Program-made: the position numbers and the translations under genes | Shown: in pieces, positions 52,046 to 59,736 of the stretch | Position numbering within the stretch: the stretch's first letter is position 1 | Layout: every line of letters begins with the position of its first letter | Notes under the pieces: model-generated | What the model saw: only the letters and a program-made list of their open reading frames with translations | Told to the model about the DNA's origin: nothing | Database searches by the model: none | Origin: Galbibacter mesophilus | GTDB lineage: Bacteria > Bacteroidota > Bacteroidia > Flavobacteriales > Flavobacteriaceae | NCBI RefSeq assembly: GCF_023721415.1 | Contig: NZ_JAMQVC010000001.1 | Location: 1,488,001 to 1,552,000 of the forward strand | Direction: 5' to 3' | Length of the DNA: 64,000 nt

Positions 52046-55000
52046 CTATAAGTTTATACTGCAACCAAGTGTGTAAACGCGAGGCAATGGATAGTTATCT
52101 AAAGTGTCTACCCCTCTGAACGAAACTGCCTCTGGATCCAATCCGGAATAATTTGTTAGGAGAAATAGGTTTTCAGCAGTAAAGAATATCCTTGCAGATT
52201 CCAGTCCGATTTTTTCCATCCATTCTTGTTGGAAGTTATAGGATAGGTTCACTCTTTTTAACCTCAAATAATTAACAGATTCAATGTTGCTGTCTATCAT
52301 TGGGTCGGCCTGCGGGCCATACCCTAAATTAGCGGTAGGAAAAAACGGATCGTATCCTTCCCCAGCACTTGCAAAGCCTTCTTGAGACCAGAAATCAACA
52401 TCATCGACGTCGAAAAATAATCGGGTTATATTGGGGTCTCTACCGTTTGCATATGCTGTGTAAGGCACTGCATTGATGATAGATTTTGATAACGTATAAG
52501 TGAATAAAAAGTTTAAATTGAAGTTTTTCCACGTAAGATTGTTGTTGAAACCTCCAGTTGCTTTTGGAATCGGACTTCCTTTGTAAACCTTGTCAAGGTC
52601 GTTCATACGTCCGTCACCGTTCATATCCTTTATTTTTTTCATTCCAATTTGAGTAGGATGAAGATTGTCTGGCTGGCTTTCATCTAAAACAGAACCATCC
52701 ACGTTATAGTAGCTAGGGATATCGTCTTCACTTTCTATATATCCATCTTGGACATATACATTGAAACCGAAAAGTGGTCTCCCTAAAATGAATTCTTCAA
52801 CATCATTTCCATTAAAGCTTTCTTCAAACCTATTCTGGTTCATGGCAATGTTGAAACTAGAGTTCCATCGTAATTCAGAGTCTCTTAAAATATCTGCTTG
52901 AAGCGTTATTTCTAGACCTTGATTGGAGGTTGAAAAAGTGTTTCTCCATGTTGCGTCTTCGTAGTACACATCTCCTGGAAGCGCTGCGTTGTAAATTTGA
53001 TCTTTATTGTACTTGTAATATATATCGGTGATTAACTTAAATCGGTAATTAAAAAAGTCTAAATCCAATCCAATATTGTATTGTTGCGATTCTTCCCAAC
53101 CTAAATTATTGTAGGAAACTTGATCTGGTGCCAACCCTGGTACACCTAAGAAATAGGGTGAATTTTTATCGGATACGGATCCGTGAGCCAAATATGGATC
53201 GTTAAATTGTACACCTGTAACCCCCCAGGAAGACCTAAGCTTTCCCGAACTTAACCACCAAAAATTATCCATAAAAGCTTCGTTAGAGAAGTTCCAACCA
53301 ACTGCTACGGAAGGGAAAGTACCCCATCTTTTATCTTCACCAAAAGTGCTGGAGCCATCTGCTCTTAGTGTTGCTTCTAATAAATATTTCTGCTGAAAGT
53401 TGTAAGCAACCCTTCCAAAGTAACTCAACAACGTAGATTGATTGTGGTAGGAATGAAAATTACGCGTTACAATTTGTACGCCATTTTGATCGATTACAGC
53501 AGCAGATTCAGGAATGTCCGGCACGTAATGGATGTCGTCACTAGGAGCACCCAAGCCCAATCCCATACTTCCTTGGTTGATTCTACTTGTGTAACCTTGT
53601 CCTGCCAGAAGTTCCAAATTGTGATTGTTGTTAAAGGTTCTGTTGTAAGTAAGCAGGTTTTCCCAGTTGAGAACAATACTCATTACATTTCTGTTTTGAG
53701 ATCGAGACAAACCGTATTTGTCATCTAAATAGGAAGGGAAAAATTCATTTGAGGATACCAAGGAAAAGTCTATGGAGGGCGAAGAAGTGAAATTGAATCC
53801 GCCGCCTATATCCCAACCTACGCGAAGTCCAGACCTTAGTCTATACGTATTATTTTTTTGTTCAGAATCTGCAATGGCATTCGCTTGTTCCAAGGCAATA
53901 GGGTTGTTTAAAGAGAACAAGGAGGAAGTAGATACTGGTGACCCTATCATAGCTGCAGCTCCGTTATTACTATTTGACCCCAAACCTCTATTAGTGTATG
54001 CAAAATAGTTGGTGGAGTTGATTGTGAGGTTTTTTCTTGGCTTAAGATCCATGTTTGCAGTAAGGTTGTATCGACTAAAAGCCGTTCCTACCATGATGCC
54101 CTCTTCATTGTAATGACCGAGTGCTACGTTATATTTAAAAAGTTCGGTACCTCCATTAACCTGCAGATTTACATTAAGCGTTTTTCCCGTTTGGAAAAAA
54201 TAATCCCACCAGTTAGCGCTGTTGTTGTAATAGGTATTCAAACTATCCTGTAATTCCGGTTTATAACCTCCAGGCCGTCTTCCGTTACCCCAGAACCAAT
54301 CGTAGATACCATTTGTTCCCAATACCTCTTGATAGGACTCGGGTACAACGTACGTTCTAGTGTCTCTATCGAAATAAGCCTGGGTGGCTCCTTTGGCAAA
54401 CTTAATGGCGAATTGACGTTCTGCATTTCCTATAGTTTGTACCGGTGTTTTTGGCAACACGCTATATCCATTTGAAATGTTAGCCGTAATCGTTGCTTTT
54501 CCGGTTTTTCCTTTTTTGGTAGTAATTAAAATCACACCATTATTTGCTCTAGAACCGTACATGGCGGCTGCCGAAGCATCTTTTAAAACTTCCATGGATT
54601 CTATGGTGGAAGGATCTATGTCTGCCAGTCCACTAACACTAAAATCTGTGTTATTTTCTGAAATAATCGGAATTCCATCAACTACGTAAAGAGGAGAACC
54701 ATCATTTATTAGAGTACCGTCCGGACCTTTCACCATCAAAGAGTTTTGTCCGCGAATGTTTACAATTGTTCCGGTACCACCTGGAGATCCAGATTGATTC
54801 GTAACAGAAACACCGGCCATTTGTCCTTGCATTAGGTTTTCTAGGTTTGATGCTGGCATGTCTTTTATGGCTTCTGCCTTTACGGTAGAAACCGAATTGA
54901 TGAGTTCTTTTTTGGTTCTTTCACCATAAGCAACCACGGTAACTTCATCCAAAGAATTAATGTCTTCTTCCAAAGTAATGGTGAGTTGCGTCTCTCCTTC

Positions 55001-55570
55001 GACTGTAATTTCTTTGCTTTTGTAGCCCAAAAAAGTAACAATGAGGGTAGGGGTTACATTAGGCTTTACTGGGATGTCGATGGTAAATTCACCTTCTAAA
55101 TTGGTAGAGACACCAACCATTGTTCCTTTAACCATAATGGTGGCACCAGGTAGACTTTCACCACTTTTATTTTGTATTACCCCGTTAACAGTTAAAAATT
55201 CCTGTTGAACTTTAACAGGAACAATAAGATAAAGTCTTTCCCCTTGAGGCTCGAGCTTAAATCCGTTTCCAATTAGGCTAGAAACCGCATCCACCAAATC
55301 GGTATTGTTAAAATTGGCCTCAACAATTCTGTCAGAATTTAGCTCTTTGTTGTTGTAAAAGAACTCTACATTGGTTTGTTTTCTAATCTCTTTTAATGCT
55401 TCATGTAACGTGACTTTCCCAAGGTTTAAATTAACTTTTTGGGAAAAGGCAAATGCAGCAATGTTAAAAAATAGGAGGAATAAAAATAATGACCGCTTCA
55501 TAAATCGAACGATTTCATGTTCATAGCGCGTGAGGAAACGCAGGGCTTCCCACGAAAGAATTTTTTTCAT
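52046..55570 (-). CDS. SusC/RagA TonB-linked outer-membrane protein with STN domain
   Basis: A 1174-residue receptor. An N-terminal basic extension precedes the signal (an alternative start MKRSLFLF lies at 55501), then an STN domain (about 45-115, NLGKVTLHEALKEIRKQT), a CarboxypepD-reg domain (about 127-205, LTVNGVIQNKSGESLPGATI), the SusC TonB-box region DEVTVVAYGERTKKEL, plug SuxC signature YVVDGIPI and MYGSRANNGVILITTKKG, then the barrel. The STN domain is used for signalling through FecR to the ECF sigma factor, and both lie directly upstream. The gene is therefore part of a trans-envelope regulated uptake system. Confidence 0.96.
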   Translation of the reverse strand: MKKILSWEALRFLTRYEHEIVRFMKRSLFLFLLFFNIAAFAFSQKVNLNLGKVTLHEALKEIRKQTNVEFFYNNKELNSDRIVEANFNNTDLVDAVSSLIGNGFKLEPQGERLYLIVPVKVQQEFLTVNGVIQNKSGESLPGATIMVKGTMVGVSTNLEGEFTIDIPVKPNVTPTLIVTFLGYKSKEITVEGETQLTITLEEDINSLDEVTVVAYGERTKKELINSVSTVKAEAIKDMPASNLENLMQGQMAGVSVTNQSGSPGGTGTIVNIRGQNSLMVKGPDGTLINDGSPLYVVDGIPIISENNTDFSVSGLADIDPSTIESMEVLKDASAAAMYGSRANNGVILITTKKGKTGKATITANISNGYSVLPKTPVQTIGNAERQFAIKFAKGATQAYFDRDTRTYVVPESYQEVLGTNGIYDWFWGNGRRPGGYKPELQDSLNTYYNNSANWWDYFFQTGKTLNVNLQVNGGTELFKYNVALGHYNEEGIMVGTAFSRYNLTANMDLKPRKNLTINSTNYFAYTNRGLGSNSNNGAAAMIGSPVSTSSLFSLNNPIALEQANAIADSEQKNNTYRLRSGLRVGWDIGGGFNFTSSPSIDFSLVSSNEFFPSYLDDKYGLSRSQNRNVMSIVLNWENLLTYNRTFNNNHNLELLAGQGYTSRINQGSMGLGLGAPSDDIHYVPDIPESAAVIDQNGVQIVTRNFHSYHNQSTLLSYFGRVAYNFQQKYLLEATLRADGSSTFGEDKRWGTFPSVAVGWNFSNEAFMDNFWWLSSGKLRSSWGVTGVQFNDPYLAHGSVSDKNSPYFLGVPGLAPDQVSYNNLGWEESQQYNIGLDLDFFNYRFKLITDIYYKYNKDQIYNAALPGDVYYEDATWRNTFSTSNQGLEITLQADILRDSELRWNSSFNIAMNQNRFEESFNGNDVEEFILGRPLFGFNVYVQDGYIESEDDIPSYYNVDGSVLDESQPDNLHPTQIGMKKIKDMNGDGRMNDLDKVYKGSPIPKATGGFNNNLTWKNFNLNFLFTYTLSKSIINAVPYTAYANGRDPNITRLFFDVDDVDFWSQEGFASAGEGYDPFFPTANLGYGPQADPMIDSNIESVNYLRLKRVNLSYNFQQEWMEKIGLESARIFFTAENLFLLTNYSGLDPEAVSFRGVDTLDNYPLPRVYTLGCSINL

Positions 55571-55618
55571 ACATTTACAAGGTTAGAGTTGTTAATTATT
55601 AGTTTATTAACAGCATAA

Positions 55619-55654
55619 AAGCCGGATAGGACGACCAAATACTATCCGGTTTTC
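55619..55654 (-). terminator. Hairpin between fecR and susC (terminator or attenuator)
   Basis: Minus strand CCGGATAG (plus 55642-55649) and CTATCCGG (plus 55622-55629) pair around an 12-bp loop and are followed by CTTTTATG. The short T tract suggests partial termination, which would separate the regulatory genes from the susC row. Confidence 0.65.
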
Positions 55655-55656
55655 TA

Positions 55657-56877
55657 CTATTTTTTTGAAATCAATATTTCATATTTTCCGTTCGTTTTTT
55701 GTACTTCATATGTTATGTCAGATGTTTTTGCCATCATTTCCAAAAGCTCTTTAACGGAGGCATCTTTTCTTGTCATCCCCGTAAAAAGAATGTCGTTATA
55801 ATCTATCTTATCAGCATCTATAAACTTCACTTCGAAACCATACCATCTTCCTACTTTTTTTAGAATGGTAGGCAGGCCTTCATTTTCAAAATAGAAAACG
55901 CCATCTTTCCAAGAGCTGTAATTTCTTACATCTACTTTGCTTACATACACCCTTTTGCTACTGTCGTTTTTAAGATATCCTCTTTCTCCAGGCGCCAAAA
56001 TAACTTCTTCTGTTTCTTCGGAAGAAAGCTTCACTTTTCCCTCCACCAGAGTCGAAGAGAAGAAATTTTCATCTTTGTAAGCGCTTACATTAAATGAGGT
56101 TCCTAAAACGGTTACATCTTGATTTTCAGTTTTAACGATAAATTGACCTTTGTTTTTTACAACCTCAAAAAATGCTTCTCCTTCCAGTGTTACGGTACGG
56201 GTGTCACCTCGAAAAGCCTCGGGATAGGTAAGTGTAGAGTTTGAATTTAGCCAAACCATAGAGCCATCAGGAAGTTGTACGCTGTAAATGCCGCCAATAG
56301 GCACGTAGAGTGTGTTGTGTTTTACGGATGTATTTGGTTGGTTATCTGCTTCGCTGGTATAAGATAAATGGTTGTTCTTATTATCAATTTTAGTACTTTC
56401 CGAAGAAACTATAATCTCATTTTGATGCGCTTCTAAATCAATCTTTTTGCCATTTGCCAATGTTAAGGTGGCTTTTGGTTTTCCTGGAGCTATTTCAGTA
56501 ACAGTCGGCGTCTGTTCATTGAAGTTTTTATCTTCGGAAGTCGTTTCAGTTAAAATGGAAACACCAACAGCAAGAGCTATAACGATAACGGCTGCATACT
56601 TGTAAAAGGACCGTAGCGCAGCTTTTCTTTTTGTTGCTTTTTTGGTTTCGATTTTTTGCAAAAGTTTACTGTACGCTTTGTCTTTATCAATTGTTTTGTA
56701 AAGGCTTCTCTTTTCTTCAAGAGTCTTGCTATCTATAATTCTGTTGTATAAATCACGGTTCTTATCGTTTAACAACCAAGCGTCTAGCGTCTCCTTTTCA
56801 GTCGGTGTAAGCTCATCCAAAACCGACTTAAGGATTAATTTTATAATGGTATTTTTTGGTAACTGATTTTGATTCAT
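55657..56877 (-). CDS. FecR-family anti-sigma factor
   Basis: A 406-residue transmembrane regulator. The cytoplasmic N-terminus (1-85) would hold the ECF sigma factor, a TM helix lies at about 89-106 (YKYAAVIVIALAVGVSIL), and the periplasmic part has the FecR domain (about 185-285, VQLPDGSMVWLNSNSTLTYPEAF, TLEGEAFFEVVKNKGQFIVKT, VLGTSFNVSAY) and the C-terminal STN-contacting DUF4974 domain (about 320-400). It relays the loaded state of SusC to the sigma factor. It sits 87 bp after the sigma gene and 86 bp before susC. Confidence 0.95.
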   Translation of the reverse strand: MNQNQLPKNTIIKLILKSVLDELTPTEKETLDAWLLNDKNRDLYNRIIDSKTLEEKRSLYKTIDKDKAYSKLLQKIETKKATKRKAALRSFYKYAAVIVIALAVGVSILTETTSEDKNFNEQTPTVTEIAPGKPKATLTLANGKKIDLEAHQNEIIVSSESTKIDNKNNHLSYTSEADNQPNTSVKHNTLYVPIGGIYSVQLPDGSMVWLNSNSTLTYPEAFRGDTRTVTLEGEAFFEVVKNKGQFIVKTENQDVTVLGTSFNVSAYKDENFFSSTLVEGKVKLSSEETEEVILAPGERGYLKNDSSKRVYVSKVDVRNYSSWKDGVFYFENEGLPTILKKVGRWYGFEVKFIDADKIDYNDILFTGMTRKDASVKELLEMMAKTSDITYEVQKTNGKYEILISKK

Positions 56878-56964
56878 GTTGGTTTTTAAAAAATCATTAC
56901 TGTTGATAATACAATAGTTGTTGCTTAATAGAGTATTAAAAACAGGTTATGGGTGGAAAAAAAA

Positions 56965-57498
56965 TTAAAAAAATGGAAATTTTAACAAAATCGATGCATA
57001 AATAGCAAGAGACGGGTGGTCTTTCAAATGGTTTTTAAGAAGCGCAATTGCCCTTGATCGTTGTGATTTAACTGTGTTTACAGAAATGTTTAAATCTTCG
57101 GCAATATCCTTGTATTTAAGTCCTTCTAAACAAGATAATTTGAAAATGTTCTTGCATTTTTCTGGTAAGTTATCTAAGGCTTCAATTAGAACCGAGTGAA
57201 CTTCTTCTTCTATTATAAATTCATCAACTTCGCTAATGCTGTCGTATTTTTGGGTGTCTAAGGAAACAATTTTATCCCGCTGCTTAATATGTGCCAAAGC
57301 TTTGTTTTTGGCCATGGTGTATAGGTAAGATTTAAGATCTCTTACCTTATTCATGTCTTTTCTTCGCTCCCACACATACAGCATGCATTCCTCCACTATT
57401 TCTTCAGCAATAGTTGTGTCGCTAACATATCGTTGACAAAAAGATAGCAGTCTAGGGTAGAAATTATAGAATAAATCTTTGTACGAATCTGCTGTAAT
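56965..57498 (-). CDS. ECF sigma factor (SigW-like), non-canonical start
   Basis: The sigma-70 region 4 is clear (ALDNLPEKCKNIFKLSCLEG, LKYKDIAEDLNISVNTVKSQ), and so is region 2: SYKDLFYNFYPRLLSFCQRY followed by SDTTIAEEIVEECMLYVWER and SYLYTMAKNKALAHIKQRD. The earliest ATG/GTG/TTG is GTG at 57396, inside region 2 and so too late. The frame is open back to 57543 (stop at 57544-57546) but contains no ATG, GTG or TTG there. Possible starts are ATT at 57498 (used here), CTG at 57516 or ATC at 57525. Either a rare start codon or a small upstream frameshift is needed. It is adjacent to the FecR gene and should drive the SusC locus. Confidence 0.75.
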   Translation of the reverse strand: MTADSYKDLFYNFYPRLLSFCQRYVSDTTIAEEIVEECMLYVWERRKDMNKVRDLKSYLYTMAKNKALAHIKQRDKIVSLDTQKYDSISEVDEFIIEEEVHSVLIEALDNLPEKCKNIFKLSCLEGLKYKDIAEDLNISVNTVKSQRSRAIALLKNHLKDHPSLAIYASILLKFPFF

Positions 57499-57543
57499 TT
57501 TACTATTTCTAGACAGGGAATCGATAGAGGAATTAAGTTTAAG

Positions 57544-57940
57544 TTATCATTACGTTAAAAGGGGCGTAAATATAAATTAATTTTTGAATCCTTCCATGTT
57601 AAAAAAGCTGTGTATTGTCAAGTATATAAAGGGGTTACGGTATATTTACTCAAGAAATTATTTGGTTTTAAATGTTAATTATTTTGGTAATCAATGAAGA
57701 AATAATTGTTTTTAAATGTTAGGATAAAAGGATGATAAAATTTTGGGTTAAAAATTTTTAAATTTTTATTCAAGCTTATGATAGGTTCCTGTTTTTTGTT
57801 GTTGAATTGTAAATTTTATTTGATATTCTTTTCCACCCATTTTTATCTTTTTTTACTCTATTTAATATAAAAAGAAAGGATTTATTCATGAATTTCATCT
57901 TTTCCGTTGTGTTGAATGAATCTTTTAAAAATTTTTAACC
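57544..57940. other. Intergenic region upstream of the ECF sigma gene and the DsbD-alpha gene
   Basis: About 400 bp of very AT-rich DNA between divergent genes. No open frame, tRNA or clear promoter was recognised. The block cttttccacccatttttatc at about 57830, followed by ttactctattt, has a counterpart in front of dsbD at about 59575 (ttccacccatttta...actctatttt). Confidence 0.6.
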
Positions 57941-58387
57941 ATGAAAAAATTATTTGTAATACTGTTTTTAACGATGGGTATCCATCTTAACGCTCAGGTT
58001 TACGATCCAGTAAGTTGGTCGACTTCCGTAGAAAGGATATCAGAAAACGAATACGATTTAATTGCGACAGCTACCATTGAAGAAGGTTGGCATTTGTACT
58101 CGCAAAATGTTCCAGAAGGTGGTCCAATAGCAACTACTTTTACTTTTGAAACTGTTTATGGTATGGAGATGGAAGGTGAGACTAAAGAAGGGAAAGGTCA
58201 CCAAGTGTATGATGAGGTTTTTGAAATGGATATAACCTATTTTGAAAATAAAGCTGTTTTTGAGCAGCGCATCAGGTTAACAAAAGCTCATGGAAACATC
58301 ATCAACGGTACGGTAGAATTTATGGTCTGCGATAATGCTAATTGTTTGCCGCCAAAAGAAGAATCCCTGATTTTTAAACTTAATTGA
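57941..58387 (+). CDS. Secreted DsbD alpha-domain (N-terminal) protein, stand-alone
   Basis: A 148-residue protein with a signal peptide (MKKLFVILFLTMGIHLNAQ) and a complete DsbD_N immunoglobulin-like domain: VYDPVSWSTSVERISENEYD, ATIEEGWHLYSQNVPEGGP and VEFMVCDNANCLPPKEE. The two cysteines (CDNANC) correspond to the redox pair of the alpha domain in DsbD. It is clearly homologous to the N-terminus of DsbD at 59737 (shared WSTSVE/WQTSVE, EGWHLYSQ, NCLPPK/RCLPPK). Without TM or gamma domains it may hand electrons from DsbD to a partner or serve as a separate carrier. Confidence 0.85.
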   Translation: MKKLFVILFLTMGIHLNAQVYDPVSWSTSVERISENEYDLIATATIEEGWHLYSQNVPEGGPIATTFTFETVYGMEMEGETKEGKGHQVYDEVFEMDITYFENKAVFEQRIRLTKAHGNIINGTVEFMVCDNANCLPPKEESLIFKLN

Positions 58388-58454
58388 TAGGTTGAAGGTA
58401 GGCGAGGGTTTTTCTCTACAATTCAACCGCAAGCTTCTGGCCTTGCCAGAGAAC

Positions 58455-58486
58455 AAAAAGGGCACCGATAAGAGTGCCCTTTTTAT
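58455..58486. terminator. Bidirectional terminator
   Basis: gggcac (58460-58465) pairs with gtgccc (58474-58479), with aaaaa before and ttttta after, between the convergent DsbD-alpha and protease genes. Confidence 0.85.
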
Positions 58487-58488
58487 TT

Positions 58489-59406
58489 CTATTCAATCAA
58501 GTTTTTAAGAACAATAACCGGAACAGTATTTTTTCTTACCATCTGTAGGTTTCTTTGCATGGATTGGTCGCCATAAATAGAGTAGGTGTTAGAAACTGTT
58601 GCTATTAAATTACCGAAGTCGTCCACCACAGGGCCTCCGCTAGAACCTCTGGCGTAATCTGCAGTTATGCACATGGTATATTTGGTGTTTTTTGGGTTGT
58701 CTTCAGTTCTGGTTTGGGTGTTTTGTGCTACCATACCTTTCGTAAAATAATAAAGCATTTGTTTAGGATTGCTCAAAACGTACGCGGTGGCTCCTGGAAT
58801 AGCGGGAGCCCCAAGTGCCAAGGGAGTGAAGTTATCAGTTTGATTTTCTAAAGTGAGTATTGCAATATCATTAGTCTCATCGGCAGATAATACTTCTTTT
58901 ACTTGATACATTTTTCCATCTGCAGTTCTGGCAAAAAGAGCTTTCATAAAATACCGTTGATCTCTAAATCCTTTCAAAACATGAAAATTGGTAACGAATG
59001 TGCCATTATTTGCAATCAGATATCCCGATGCAATCGCGATATGAGTTTCAGAACAATTTTCCTTGTCACAAAGGTATGCGTGACCAATAATGAGGGAAGC
59101 TTCTTTCGTTTTTCTGTAAATTTCTTTGGGGTTTAAAGCAGTGTTGTGTGGCGTGGCCAGGTCTAATTTTATTTTTTTATGTTGATTTTCGGTCAGTTGT
59201 TTGTGCGCATCTCCAGTGTCAAAGAGGATGTCTCCTTCTGTTAATAGTGAGGTTCCATAAGCTATCATTTCTTGCAAAATAGCTTCCTCATCGACATAAA
59301 TCTCGTTGATTTCTTCAGAATTTTGCCCTTGAACAACAATAGTAGCAAGTATTGCCGTCGCACGAATATGTTTTTTTAATGCTGAAACGTAAGTAAACAT
59401 CTTCAT
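58489..59406 (-). CDS. Secreted trypsin-like serine protease (HtrA-type fold, no PDZ)
   Basis: 305 residues from the ATG at 59406 (the frame reaches 59454; 59406 starts the likely signal sequence). The chymotrypsin-fold catalytic triad is visible: His142 in FVTNFHVLKG, Asp180 in ETNDIAILTL and Ser256 in ARGSSGGPVVD. Two cysteines (YLCDKENC) flank the segment before the His and may form a disulfide. There is no PDZ domain, unlike DegP. It lies between the two DsbD-type genes in the opposite direction. A role in periplasmic protein quality control or in processing disulfide-containing proteins is inferred only from the neighbours. Confidence 0.85.
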   Translation of the reverse strand: MKMFTYVSALKKHIRATAILATIVVQGQNSEEINEIYVDEEAILQEMIAYGTSLLTEGDILFDTGDAHKQLTENQHKKIKLDLATPHNTALNPKEIYRKTKEASLIIGHAYLCDKENCSETHIAIASGYLIANNGTFVTNFHVLKGFRDQRYFMKALFARTADGKMYQVKEVLSADETNDIAILTLENQTDNFTPLALGAPAIPGATAYVLSNPKQMLYYFTKGMVAQNTQTRTEDNPKNTKYTMCITADYARGSSGGPVVDDFGNLIATVSNTYSIYGDQSMQRNLQMVRKNTVPVIVLKNLIE

Positions 59407-59736
59407 TTTTAAAATTTTAATTAGGTTCTTCTCTTTGGAAGAGCTTTTGTTCAAGCAAATGGGCGTATAAGTTTTTGTTAATTTTTTGCTGAAAATCTGT
59501 CTTCACCATCACTTCAAATAAATTTTCATAAGATGATGTTCGCTTTTTTGATGAATCTTGTGTTAAAAAGCACATTTCTTCCACCCATTTTAATTTTCTC
59601 TCACTCTATTTTATAGAACCAAAACTAGGATGTGAAACCTCATTTTAATTCTTCATTTTGTTCATGGAAAACAAAGTCAAGACTTTATAGAAAGGTGAAA
59701 ATGACTATGCATCCTTTTCGATAATAATTTTATACA

